NCBI RefSeq assembly: GCF_006912135.1
Contig: NZ_VIRS01000051.1
Location: 1 to 41,759 of the forward strand
Length of the DNA stretch: 41,759 nt
From: Cryptosporangium phraense
GTDB taxonomy: Bacteria > Actinomycetota > Actinomycetes > Mycobacteriales > Cryptosporangiaceae
Direction of reading: 5' to 3'
Position numbers and translations under genes: made by a program. Each line of letters begins with the position of its first letter. Positions within the stretch are counted from its first letter, which is position 1. Shown here in pieces: positions 10,896 to 20,478 of the stretch. A model generated the notes under the pieces. That model was not told where the DNA came from and searched no databases. It was given only the letters and a program-made list of their open reading frames with translations.

Positions 10896-11538
10896 TACCG
10901 GCGAGTACCCGAAGCACCACTTACGAACCGAAACCAAGACTCAGGACACTAGGCATAGAACAGCAACCGGCAGCCGCCGAAACGAGTAGGGCGGCGCGGT
11001 CTCGTGATCGCCGAATCGATTGCGTCGACGCCCTGCTTTGAAGGGGGATGCCTGTTCTGATGTAGGAAGGGCTCTGATGGCCTTGATCTTCATTGCTAAC
11101 GGGGAGTCGGGCGTTCGAGGGGGCTCGGACATCACGGCCAACGGCGCACGCATCATCGTGGGCCTCATTGGACCTATGCCATGACTCCCCCAACCTGGGT
11201 GGAGTCAGTCCGGACCAGCCCGTAGCTGATCCGGGCCCACCCCACGCCTACTTTCCAGCGGCTCCGCTCGCTTATGCTGACGAGAGTGCGTGTCCCCCTT
11301 GGGAGCCAGCGAACGGATCTACCGCCAGATGGACGGCTAACGAAACGTAGCGAACCCATTCGCTCACATAGATAGGGCTTGCCATACAAGCGGGTGTAGG
11401 CCCAACTCGCCGAACTGACGGGTAAAATCGGCCTCGCGAATCCCCATCCCTTGACTCAAAGCTTTCGATTGCTAGCAAACACTTCGTCTGCGATATATTT
11501 ATCCCTCTGGGACATTCCACCCTCTCGGGCGCCGACCT
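10896..11538. other. Scarred intergenic region after the IS remnant
   Basis: About 640 bases between the transposase start and the orphan hypothetical gene. Composition falls from high GC towards AT-richer DNA after ~11400. No recognisable protein, apart from a very short frame at 11077-11184. Confidence 0.45.
11077..11184 (+). CDS. Possible 35-residue small protein
   Basis: An ATG frame with an unusually good ribosome-binding site (AGGAAGGG, five to six bases before the start) encodes a mildly hydrophobic peptide (MALIFIANGESGVRGGSD, ending GLIGPMP). No family is recognised. It may be a remnant whose 3' part was lost with the neighbouring rearrangement. Confidence 0.25.
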   Translation: MALIFIANGESGVRGGSDITANGARIIVGLIGPMP

Positions 11539-12105
11539 CTAGATCGACTGCGCGGAGAAGGTGGCCCCACAGATACTGCATTTGCGCCTGAGATCTATCC
11601 TCCGACAGTCCAAGAACGTGAGCGATGTCTTTTCGAACACCCGTCGAATCCTGTTCAGAAAAGCCTCCCGCTCCTGTTGGGTAGAGTCTCGCCTTTCTTT
11701 CGGAGTAAGCTGCACTTTAAGCGGAGCTTTAGGCCGGGCTGATTCCGGGCCGGTACTTTGCTTTTTCGGGACGGCGCCCACAATCCGCGGTTTGTGCTCA
11801 GGTTCAGCTATTCTTGACTGAGCAAGGTATTCGACATTTGATAAACAGATTGGCGATCCTAGATACGCGACAATCGACTCGGGGAGTGCGGGCGGTGTAC
11901 CGCCCTCTCCTCGGCCAACCTGGTCGATGAAGTCTTTTTCAATCTTTTTCTGACCCAGCGTCTCCGCGAGTGAGCGAAAACTCCCTTGGCGGCCCGTTGC
12001 GCCAGCGGCAGGAATACTTTGGTTGGTGGCGCTAGCAGACCCAAGCTCAATCATTTGGCCCGCTGGCCGCTCGACGTCGGCCGCTATAGATCGAACTCCG
12101 AGCAC
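11539..12105 (-). CDS. Orphan hypothetical protein with C-terminal CxxC motif
   Basis: 188 residues from GTG 12105, not recognised. The middle is Pro/Lys-rich and probably flexible. Residues ~130-165 form a charged helix (LTPKERRDSTQQEREAFLNR), and the end holds a Cys-x2-Cys pair (RRKCSICGATFSAQSI) with another Cys ten residues earlier, reminiscent of half a zinc ribbon. Its DNA is clearly lower in GC than the rest of the window, which suggests recent acquisition. The N-terminus is uncertain: an ATG with a CGGGAA element near 12194 opens in another frame (MVGSISKGNLVAASAEQS) and would join this frame near 12140 if one base were missing. It may therefore be a frameshifted gene. No signal peptide. 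Confidence 0.5.
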   Translation of the reverse strand: MLGVRSIAADVERPAGQMIELGSASATNQSIPAAGATGRQGSFRSLAETLGQKKIEKDFIDQVGRGEGGTPPALPESIVAYLGSPICLSNVEYLAQSRIAEPEHKPRIVGAVPKKQSTGPESARPKAPLKVQLTPKERRDSTQQEREAFLNRIRRVFEKTSLTFLDCRRIDLRRKCSICGATFSAQSI

Positions 12106-13006
12106 GATCTCGAAGAGAGTGTAGCGAAGCTCATCAAGACGCTCTGTTCCGCAGATGCTGCGACTAAATTGCCCTTACTGATACTTCCGACCATGATTTC
12201 CCGTCGTGCTAGGAGGCGGCCCGCGTAGCGCCTCCGCGGGCAAGTGGCGTCGCATCTACCTCATATCGATTTTGGAGGACAGGGCTGTCACTCCCGTGTG
12301 GCCGCGAGCTAATGCCGCATTAGAAGTGATGGCACGCTGTACGGCCCTAAAGCAGACGACCCTTGTTGAGTCGATCGGAGCGAGTTTAGCCACGTATCCT
12401 CGTATCAGCGACGGACTTCGAAGTGGCCAGCCCGATCAGACGGAGAGCCTGCCGCGCTGAGGGGTGTTTGCGCCTCCGAGCTAACGATCGGCCAGTGCAA
12501 GGCGGCCGATCCGTGCCGGCACCGCAGGGCCGAGTTCATCCCGCGCTGCGCCTTTCATCCGATCCACTTCGCCGGATCAGCCGCCGCGGCGGATCGCCGA
12601 CTGACGTTGGCTGGCCACCGGTCCGCGTTGACCGACATTGCTGGTCCTGGTGCCCGGCTGCGCCGATGGGGCGCCGCGCTGGCCTTTGGCCAGGAGGGCG
12701 GCCCGGTCAGCAACTTCCCCAGCCCGCCTCGACCCCGTGTGTCTCGACCTCTACAGTCATCGCCTGTTCCTGTGGGGGCTCAGCCGATTGTGCCACCTCC
12801 AGGCCCTGACAAACGGCTTGAATTTCCAGTCGCGCGACCGGACGGCGAACTGCGACTTTACATCCGGAAAATCATCTGATACGGCCGTAGCGGAATCCGG
12901 GATCGGGCTATTGCCAACCGTCCGGCGGCTCTCTACCGTCACTTGCGGCCGTTACCTCGCCGCGATTGCTCTGTAACAAAGGTATGTAACTCGCCGGAGG
13001 GGACGT
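12106..13006. other. 900-base region without a convincing gene, upstream of the giant operon
   Basis: Several short frames exist on both strands but none has consistent codon bias or a recognisable motif. The best is 12297-12461 forward (ASLATYPRISDGLRSG), which looks more like a remnant. Composition is lower in GC up to about 12400. The last ~150 bases should contain the operon promoter, but no convincing -10/-35 pair was identified. Confidence 0.4.
12996..13002 (+). promoter_or_regulatory. Strong ribosome-binding site of the giant operon
   Basis: GGAGGGG lies four to six bases before GTG 13007 and decides that start over the overlapping GTG at 13005, which would run straight into a stop (GTGTGA). 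Confidence 0.75.
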
Positions 13007-16000
13007 GTGACCTCTGCACTGTTGGTCCCTATTCACCTTGATGCACTGCCGCTCAGCAGTGAATGCCCGACCATCGGTGCCGCGATCGACTATTCCCGGC
13101 TGCCCTACGTCGATGGCGCCGGTGACCAGAACGTCGCGTCCGCCTATCTGAGCGAGTCGATCGTCGACCCCCCGTTCCACGACGAGCCCGGCCTACTCAA
13201 GACCGGCGTTCACCTGCACTGGGCGTTACCCGACGCGCTCACGCAGGGAGTCCACACTCCGGACGGGACGGAGTTCCCGGCCGTGCCGACCCGTTGGCTG
13301 GTGACCCGCAGTCGGCTCGCGGCGGACGGAACGACCACACCCGAGCAGCGCTGGGTGGTGGAGAGCGACTATCTCGCACCCCTCGGCGTCACCGGATCCA
13401 GCGGCGTCGCCTTTCCTTTCACCGGCCTTATCGACGATTCGGCCGGCCCGCCGTTCCGCTACGTCGGCCGATCCATGACGCTGGCACAATGGCTCGATCC
13501 GGGCAAAGATGGTGGTCGGCCGCGGGATTATCTCGACCGCCTCACGTCGGCCGGATACGGCCATCCGTCCTTCGCCGCCATTTACCCGAACTGTCACAGC
13601 GTCTTCGGCTTTCATGATGCGGTCCAGGTCGATCCGAGCGGCGGATTGTTGTATGACGTCATCGGCTGGTACGGACGGTCGGCGGACGATTTTCTCGGCA
13701 CCTGGCTGCGCGCAGGCGCCGGCGATCCGCTCGACCGGCTCGCGGCCGATCTGGGCTGGGCGCCCCGGACGATCGTCACCCGCTCGGAACTCCGGATCAC
13801 CGGTGCCGACCCCGACGCGCTCTGGAGGGAGCTGCACGACCGTGGCTGGCTGACAGTCGTAGATGACCAGCGATCGCTGGTGATGACCGCGGCGTACCGG
13901 GCGCAGCGTCCGCTGAGCGACGCCTTTCAGGCGGTGGCCGAGCAGGCCGGTGCGGTGCTCGACCAGGCGGCCACGGTGACGCTCGGCTCGCCGGAGAAAA
14001 TGATGTGTTTTGGCCGGCTGCGGTTCGCGCCCCAGCCCGCCGCGGACGACACCCGGCTGACCCTGGCCGTCGGCAACACCGGGCTGGAGGCGGTGGCCGG
14101 GTATCTCGCGGCCGAGATCGCCCCGGACCGCGCACCTGAGGTCGAGCGGCTGCTGGGCGCGGTCCTGGAGCTGACCGGGGCCGGCACGCCGTCGCCGGAC
14201 GTCAACGCGCAACTGGCCGAGGCCCGGCACGAACGGACGTTCCGCCCGGTCGACGGCGGCACCCGCTGGACGATCAGCTCCCAGCAGAAGCCCGGCACCG
14301 CCCCGGACGCGGAGGCCTCCGACGATTTGCCCGACCTGCCGCCGGACGTCTCGGCGGCGCTGGGCGAGTTGAACCGCGTCCAGCAGGCCGGCGAGCGCAC
14401 GCGACAACAGCTGGCCGCGGCGCGCCGCGAGTTGTTCGCCGACTGGTACCGGTACCTGTTGTGCGCCTACCCGCCCTACGACGAGTTGCGCGACTACCCG
14501 GACGTCGACACGGTGAAGGCTTTTGTCGAGCGCGGGCTGACGCCGGTGAACGAAGCGGTCGTCGCGGCGGGGCGGCTCGACGAGCGCCGCAACGCGCTCG
14601 CCGCGCGGATCGAACGCGGTCTCCCCGACGGCGGGGCCTACAGTCTGCGCGAGGTCGGCGCACCCCGTTACTACGAGCCGACCGAGCCGGTGGTGCTGCT
14701 CGTCGGCGATCTCGTCCGCCCGTCGCCGCGCTACGGACAGGACCACACGTTCCGTCCGGACGCCGTCCTGGACACGCGCATCATCGACGTGGACCTGTCC
14801 GACCCGGTCGCGATGTGGACGGCGGCCGAGCCGGTCTGGGCCGAGCTGGCGCAGGCCGCTGACGCCGGGCGGGAGCAACTCGGGTTCAAGGTCTGGCGTC
14901 GCGCGCCTTGGCACCCGGTCCTGTTGGAGTGGGAGGTGAGCTACTCCCCCCGGGTGGATGATCGCGGCGTTCCCGGCACGTACGACCGCGACTTCCTCAC
15001 CGGCTCCTACCTGCTCGACGCGGGCGCCGGAGATCTGGCGCTGCGGGCAGGCCGGGGCGCGGTCGAGCCCGGCACCGAGTTCTACAGCGGGAGCAGCATC
15101 CTCACCCCGTCGGCGGTCGACCGGCTCCGATCGCTGCTCGTCCGCTATCTGGTGGGACTGGCCCTCGGCCGGGACAACAAGGCGTTCTTCGCGGCGGTGC
15201 CGGTCGCCGTTGCCGATCGGACGACCGAGTACCTGACCCAGAACGCCGGCCTGGTGATCGACTGGTACGCCACCGCACCCGCCGGTGACCCGGTCCGTAC
15301 GGTCGTCGAGGCCTACCGGCGCCTGGGCGACTCGTTTCCCGCGCTGGCCCAGGCGCTGAGCGGTTTCAATGCAGCCCTGCTGTCCCGGAAACAGACCACA
15401 CAGATGCCGATCGCCGACCCGTTCGGATTCGCGGACGACCAAGGTTTCATCGCGGCGGTCCGCGAGGCGGTCGGGCGCGGCAACGACACCGCGCCGATGC
15501 CGCTGGCCGACTTCAACCCGATCCGGGCGGGCGCGCTGGAGGTCAGCCGGCTCCGGCTGATCGACAGCTTCGGGCAGATCCGCGACCTGGCCTGGGACCG
15601 GCTGGTCATCGCGGACTCCCTGCGCGAGCCGGGCAACAGCCGGTGGGTCGGTCTACCACCCCGGATCGTGCAGCCGGCCCGGGTCAACCTGCGCTGGCTC
15701 GCCGCCGACGCGGCGCACACCGAGGCCGGGGCGCACGCGGCCACTACCCCGATCTGCGGCTGGATCCTCCCGAACCACCTCGACGACAGCCTGGCGGTTT
15801 ACGACCGAGACGGCGTCGCGCTGGGGGAGATCGACCAGTTCGCGGGGTGGAAACCGTCGCCGGGTGCCCTCGCCCCGGTCACGCTCGCGCAACTCCACGA
15901 CCCAGCGTTCACCGGGATAAACGCTCACCTGCGCCGGCTCGTCGCCCGCCTGACCCGCGCGCCGGGCGTCCCGGATTCCGGTGAGTCCGTGTTCCTGGCG

Positions 16001-17233
16001 TCTTTTCTGGAGACGATCGAGGCGACCCTCGACGCGATCGAGCCGGACGGCGCCGATGCCCAGCACGAGCTCGCATTTCTCTTCGGGCGGCCGATGGCCG
16101 TCGTCCGTGCGCTGGTCGACGTCGAACTGAAGGAGTCGCCCGCGGTCAATCAGAGCTGGCCGGCGTTCGGCCTGGATCTGCGCCGCGCCACCCGCGACAC
16201 CCGCGGTTTTCCCCAGGTCCGGTTTCCGATCCGGATCGGCGCACCGGAGCAGTTCGACGACGGCGTCGTCGGCTACTGGAAGGAGAGCGACGGCGGCCTC
16301 GCCGGGACGTTCTACGCGGCCGAACCGTCGGACCATCCGCGGATCGTGTCGCTGGACCGCGCCGAGGCCTGCGTCCAGCAGGCTGTGTCCGACCCGCCGC
16401 AGGAGCTCACGATGCTGCTCGACGCGCGGGGCAGCGTGCACGCGACCAGCGGCGTGCTGCCGACGAAGGTGATCACGGTCCCGGCGGAGCAGTTCACCGA
16501 CGCGCTGGCCGCGATGGAGGTGAGCTTCTTGACCGCACCACTGCTCACCGCGCGGGACCAACTGCGCGTCGCGCTGCCGACCGAGCCCGGCTATCGCTGG
16601 TCGTGGCTCGCTCCCGCCCCCGGACCGACCTGGATCGAGACGCACGCGGACGCCACGCTGAGCCGGTCCGTGTTCGAGGCGCACTTCCCGGCGGCCGACG
16701 CCCTCTGGGCGCACCTCCTCGACCCGGAGATCCGCTGGCTGGTACCGGTCGGGTTGAGCGCCACCGTGCTGTCGGCGCCTGAGCGCCGTAGCGCCGTGCT
16801 GCTCGGCGACTTCGCCGGGTTGGAGGCCTGGACCGACCGGGCGCTGGGCCTCAACGCGGCCACCGGCGCGGCGCCGGCGGCCCTCGTCACCGTTGCCGAT
16901 CTCGGTGCGCTGCCCACCGCGGAGGCGGTCTGGACCGCGCTCGTCGATCCGGCCACCGGCTGGCTGACCCCACTGGACGGTCAGCCGGACCGGGCCGCGA
17001 TCGTGCCGGTCGATCAGCGGCCCGGCGCGGAGACGGCCGATCAGCTCACCGGGCCGGTCCTGAGTGGAGCACTTGCCGGGCTGGAGGGCCGTCTTGGCCT
17101 GCTCTTCGATGACTGTCAGACCGGGATCGCGCCGATGCGCGCCGACGCCCACTCCACCGGACCACAGGAAGTACGGGAGGGCTGGCTGATGCTGCGGCCG
17201 GTGCGCCGATCGTCGGACGAATCGAGGACATGA
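13007..17233 (+). CDS. Giant protein of unknown family, first gene of five-gene operon
   Basis: 1408 residues from GTG 13007 behind a strong GGAGG site. No signal peptide and no membrane helix seen. Recognisable landmarks are GVHLHWALPDALT at 67-79, FPAVPTRWLV near 90-100, a charged coiled-coil-like helix at about 445-490 (ELNRVQQAGERTRQQLAAAR) and ICGWILPNHLDDSLAVYD near 917-935. The rest alternates short beta-like stretches with loops. I do not recognise a characterised domain or an enzyme motif. Codon use is strongly high-GC and uniform over the full length, so the frame is real despite long open frames on the other strand. The stop overlaps the next start as ATGA, so it is co-translated with the LamG protein. 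It may be a scaffold or structural subunit, but that is inference. Confidence 0.85.
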   Translation: MTSALLVPIHLDALPLSSECPTIGAAIDYSRLPYVDGAGDQNVASAYLSESIVDPPFHDEPGLLKTGVHLHWALPDALTQGVHTPDGTEFPAVPTRWLVTRSRLAADGTTTPEQRWVVESDYLAPLGVTGSSGVAFPFTGLIDDSAGPPFRYVGRSMTLAQWLDPGKDGGRPRDYLDRLTSAGYGHPSFAAIYPNCHSVFGFHDAVQVDPSGGLLYDVIGWYGRSADDFLGTWLRAGAGDPLDRLAADLGWAPRTIVTRSELRITGADPDALWRELHDRGWLTVVDDQRSLVMTAAYRAQRPLSDAFQAVAEQAGAVLDQAATVTLGSPEKMMCFGRLRFAPQPAADDTRLTLAVGNTGLEAVAGYLAAEIAPDRAPEVERLLGAVLELTGAGTPSPDVNAQLAEARHERTFRPVDGGTRWTISSQQKPGTAPDAEASDDLPDLPPDVSAALGELNRVQQAGERTRQQLAAARRELFADWYRYLLCAYPPYDELRDYPDVDTVKAFVERGLTPVNEAVVAAGRLDERRNALAARIERGLPDGGAYSLREVGAPRYYEPTEPVVLLVGDLVRPSPRYGQDHTFRPDAVLDTRIIDVDLSDPVAMWTAAEPVWAELAQAADAGREQLGFKVWRRAPWHPVLLEWEVSYSPRVDDRGVPGTYDRDFLTGSYLLDAGAGDLALRAGRGAVEPGTEFYSGSSILTPSAVDRLRSLLVRYLVGLALGRDNKAFFAAVPVAVADRTTEYLTQNAGLVIDWYATAPAGDPVRTVVEAYRRLGDSFPALAQALSGFNAALLSRKQTTQMPIADPFGFADDQGFIAAVREAVGRGNDTAPMPLADFNPIRAGALEVSRLRLIDSFGQIRDLAWDRLVIADSLREPGNSRWVGLPPRIVQPARVNLRWLAADAAHTEAGAHAATTPICGWILPNHLDDSLAVYDRDGVALGEIDQFAGWKPSPGALAPVTLAQLHDPAFTGINAHLRRLVARLTRAPGVPDSGESVFLASFLETIEATLDAIEPDGADAQHELAFLFGRPMAVVRALVDVELKESPAVNQSWPAFGLDLRRATRDTRGFPQVRFPIRIGAPEQFDDGVVGYWKESDGGLAGTFYAAEPSDHPRIVSLDRAEACVQQAVSDPPQELTMLLDARGSVHATSGVLPTKVITVPAEQFTDALAAMEVSFLTAPLLTARDQLRVALPTEPGYRWSWLAPAPGPTWIETHADATLSRSVFEAHFPAADALWAHLLDPEIRWLVPVGLSATVLSAPERRSAVLLGDFAGLEAWTDRALGLNAATGAAPAALVTVADLGALPTAEAVWTALVDPATGWLTPLDGQPDRAAIVPVDQRPGAETADQLTGPVLSGALAGLEGRLGLLFDDCQTGIAPMRADAHSTGPQEVREGWLMLRPVRRSSDESRT

Positions 17234-20200
17234 TGACCGCTCTGGACCGCGGACTGGCGCTCCACCTCGAACTCACCCGGGCCGAGAACGGGCTGCTGAC
17301 CGACAGCTCCGGAAACGGCAACGACGCGTCCCTGGAAGGAAAGGCCGCCCCGGCGGCCGATCCCACCCTCGGTGGCTGTGTCCTGGTCGGCGGCGACAAC
17401 GTGGTCGCGGTGCCGTCGCTCGGGCCGGCCGACGCGTTCACCGTCCAGATCTGGTTCAACGCGACCGCCGTCACCGGGCAGCTGACGCTCTATGGCGGCG
17501 GGTCGGACGCGCAGACGCCGCGTCTGATCGTGGACGGCGGGCGGCTCCAGGTGACCCTCCCCGACGCGGATCGGGCGCAATCGGCCTTCGACGTCGTGTT
17601 CGCCGCCGGCCGCTGGTACCACCTGACGGTCACCTACAGCCAGCGCGACCGGCAGCTGGCCCTGTCCGTCGACGGCGCCCCGCCGCAGGTCCGCACCCTG
17701 AACACGACGTCCGAGGTCGAGCTGGGGGCCTGCCGGATCGGCAACTCGACCGGTCAGCCGGCCGCCCTGTTCCGTCTCGGAAGCCTGCGGATCTACCGCC
17801 GGGTGCTGAGCGCCGGGGAAGCCCGGCAGAACATCCAGATCGACCTGGCGCGGCTCGTCCTGCACTTGCCGCTGGCCGAGCTGAAGGACGGTCTCAGCCC
17901 GGACGCCGCCGGATCAGCTCTGACCGCCCGCGCGACCGGCGCCCCGGACATCGTCCTCGACGAGTTGTTCGGCCAGTCGACGCGATTCGACGGCAGCGCC
18001 GAGTCGATGACCGTGCCGGACGACCCGTCCCTGCGGCTCACGACGTACACCGTCTCGGTCTGGTTGAAGCCGGACGGCCGGCCGGTGAACGCCTGGTCCG
18101 GAATAGTCGGCAAGCCGGGCCGGGATTACCACATCTGGCTGAACCGGGACGGCTACATCCACCACCGCTTCAGCGTCGCCGGCAACACCAATAGCGGCGC
18201 GCCGGACACCCCCGACGGCAGCATCACCTGGGACGCGTGGAACCACGTCGCGATCACCAACGACGGCCGGACCGCGACGACGTACGTCAACGGCGTCCTC
18301 GCGGCGACCGGACCCACCGGTGGCACCCCGGTCGCAAACCCCACCGCGCTGCTGCTGGCCACCGATCTCGACGGGCAGAACCAGCAGCGCTTCAGGGGCA
18401 GCCTGGCCAACGTCCGGGTCTACCGCGGTGCGTTGCCTGCCGACGTAGTAGCCGCCGAGATGGCCCAGGACCAGGCCGCGGTCGCGGCGGTGCGGGCAGG
18501 CCACCCGCTCGAGTTCGAGCTCCTCGACGCCGACGACGAACCGGTCCTTCCCATCGACGACGACCCGACCGGCCGGCAGCTGTTCCTCGAGGTAACCAAC
18601 AGCGCCGACACGACGGTGTCGCTCGCCGCGATCGCCGCTCCTTCCGCGAACGACCATCACCTCGCGCTCCGGTTCCGGGCCGGCACGCTGGCCGCGGCCT
18701 GCCTGGACACCGGCAAACCGGAGAAGCTAGTGCGGATCGCCGCGGACTCCTGGCGGATCAGCGCGCCCGTCGTCGACGACCAGAGCGTCGTCTTCTACCT
18801 CGCCAGCAGCAAGGCCCGCACCCTGGAGCCCGGCCGCACGTGGCACCTGACCGTGGAACACGCGATCGCCGACGCCGCCGCGGGCACCCGGGCCGTGCGG
18901 GTCAAGCTGCACTACCGCGGCCTGACGTATCTCGGCCAGACCACTCCGCTGGTCGGCAGCCGCACCAGCATGCTGACGATCGTCAACCAGCGGGGGCGCC
19001 CCAACATCCCGCTGCACGCCGGCTTCACCGGCGGGGACACGATCCTGAACGACAACGGCCGGTCGGAGTCGATGCTGACCCTGCACGTGGCCAACCTCGA
19101 CGTCGACGGGCCGATCCCGCTCACGCCGGCGAACGTCAGCTCGGCCCCGAGCCGACTGCGGATCACGTTCGACCACGAGCCCACGACCCGGGATTCGCTC
19201 GAACGTCCGTGGGCGCTGGGCACCGCGAGTGATCTCAAGGACGTCGACGTCCCGGCGAACGCCGCAGTCCGGGCCGACTGGCGGGTCGCGCGCACCTCGG
19301 TGGAGGGCGAATCGACCGAGCTGGTCCTGACCCCGATCAGCAAGACCAGCCTGGACCTGCGCGAGCTGGTCGCGATTCCGCTGGCCCGGATCCGGTCGTC
19401 GCTCCCGTCTGGGCCGGCGAACCTCTACCTGCGCTACGAGAACATCCCCGGCTACCAGGACGGCCAGTTCATCTGCACGGTCGTGAAGGGCCCGCTGGTG
19501 ACAACCGGCGCACGCGTCGGCGTCGGAATCAGTGATCCGGGCGCGGCGCTCCACGTCCGAGAGACGACCGGCACGGCGGCGGACGCCAACGCCGGCTCGC
19601 TGCTTATCGACCACGACGACGGCGGCGGAGCCAGCAGCATCGTCTTCCGCAGCGCGGTGAACCGGGGGAGCGACTACGGGTACATCCAGTACCAGGACAC
19701 CGCGGCCGTGGCCGGCACCGGGGAGAGCGCTCGCCTGATCATCGGCACCAGCAACGACCCGGACGACCACGTGGTGCTGCAACCGGCCGGGAACGTCGGC
19801 GTAGGCACCTCGGCCCCGAAGGGGAAGCTGCACGTCGCCGGGGACTACTACGGACGCGGCCATGTCTGGCTGCACGCCTACGAGGGCGACGGGGCCATCG
19901 GCACCGCGTACGTGCAGGCCCGCGACATGTCGGGGAGCACGTCCCTGGGCCTGCGGCTGCGCACCCAGAACGCGGGGGCGGTGACCGACTCGGTGCACCT
20001 GGCGCCGTCGGGCTCGGTGAGCGTCGGCAACACCGACCCGCGGTCGCAACTGACCGTCCACCGCACGACGAACCTCAGCACGGACGGCGCGCCGGTCGGC
20101 CTGATGACCCTGCTGTTCCACGGCCGGATCGACACCGGCCAGAGCAAGACCCACACGCTGTTCACGCTGGCTGACCACGCGAGCGCGCAGGTGGTGGTCA

Positions 20201-20457
20201 CGGTGCTGATGCACGACCTGAACTCGAATACGAACCGGCTGCTTTTCAAGGCCGAGTACGTGGTGTACCGGGAGTGGACCAACGCGCCGAAGATCGACCA
20301 GCTCGCGCAGGTCTACCGCAAGGCCTACGGACAGACCGTGTACGCCGCGGATCTGATCGCCGGTGGCAACGACGTCCAGGTCCGGGTCTCGCAGTCCGGG
20401 TTCGCCACCAACACCGTCTACAAGGTCCTCGGGCAGTACCTGCTCGGACCATCCTGA
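17230..20457 (+). CDS. Double LamG-like protein with phage tail-fibre-like repeats
   Basis: 1075 residues. Two concanavalin-A/LamG-like jellyroll domains occupy about 5-200 (FTVQIWFNATAV, RWYHLTVTYS, FRLGSLRIYRRVLS) and 205-410 (YTVSVWLKPDGRP, WDAWNHVAITNDGR, FRGSLANVRVYRGALP). A beta-rich linker runs to ~745. Three copies of the tail-fibre-type motif follow near 757, 855 and 930 (VGVGISDPGAALHV, NVGVGTSAPKGKLHVAGD, SVSVGNTDPRSQLTVH). The last ~125 residues form a further globular domain without a visible autoprocessing chaperone motif. LamG domains commonly bind glycans, so a receptor-binding or adhesive fibre is the likely role. No signal peptide is seen, which is unusual for a surface adhesin and fits a cytoplasmically assembled particle. 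Start ATG 17230 overlaps the previous stop. Confidence 0.88.
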   Translation: MMTALDRGLALHLELTRAENGLLTDSSGNGNDASLEGKAAPAADPTLGGCVLVGGDNVVAVPSLGPADAFTVQIWFNATAVTGQLTLYGGGSDAQTPRLIVDGGRLQVTLPDADRAQSAFDVVFAAGRWYHLTVTYSQRDRQLALSVDGAPPQVRTLNTTSEVELGACRIGNSTGQPAALFRLGSLRIYRRVLSAGEARQNIQIDLARLVLHLPLAELKDGLSPDAAGSALTARATGAPDIVLDELFGQSTRFDGSAESMTVPDDPSLRLTTYTVSVWLKPDGRPVNAWSGIVGKPGRDYHIWLNRDGYIHHRFSVAGNTNSGAPDTPDGSITWDAWNHVAITNDGRTATTYVNGVLAATGPTGGTPVANPTALLLATDLDGQNQQRFRGSLANVRVYRGALPADVVAAEMAQDQAAVAAVRAGHPLEFELLDADDEPVLPIDDDPTGRQLFLEVTNSADTTVSLAAIAAPSANDHHLALRFRAGTLAAACLDTGKPEKLVRIAADSWRISAPVVDDQSVVFYLASSKARTLEPGRTWHLTVEHAIADAAAGTRAVRVKLHYRGLTYLGQTTPLVGSRTSMLTIVNQRGRPNIPLHAGFTGGDTILNDNGRSESMLTLHVANLDVDGPIPLTPANVSSAPSRLRITFDHEPTTRDSLERPWALGTASDLKDVDVPANAAVRADWRVARTSVEGESTELVLTPISKTSLDLRELVAIPLARIRSSLPSGPANLYLRYENIPGYQDGQFICTVVKGPLVTTGARVGVGISDPGAALHVRETTGTAADANAGSLLIDHDDGGGASSIVFRSAVNRGSDYGYIQYQDTAAVAGTGESARLIIGTSNDPDDHVVLQPAGNVGVGTSAPKGKLHVAGDYYGRGHVWLHAYEGDGAIGTAYVQARDMSGSTSLGLRLRTQNAGAVTDSVHLAPSGSVSVGNTDPRSQLTVHRTTNLSTDGAPVGLMTLLFHGRIDTGQSKTHTLFTLADHASAQVVVTVLMHDLNSNTNRLLFKAEYVVYREWTNAPKIDQLAQVYRKAYGQTVYAADLIAGGNDVQVRVSQSGFATNTVYKVLGQYLLGPS

Positions 20458-20478
20458 TTTGGCGTCGGGAGCGCAGAG

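Noticed and set aside
13226-15442. A 738-codon open frame on the reverse strand opposite the first giant gene
   Set aside because: It is the mirror of a high-GC forward gene. The product is Arg/Gly/Val-rich without motifs, while the forward frame has a strong ribosome-binding site and coupled neighbours.
15653-17152. A 499-codon reverse open frame within the first giant gene
   Set aside because: Low-complexity Arg/Gly composition, no start context and no recognisable domain.
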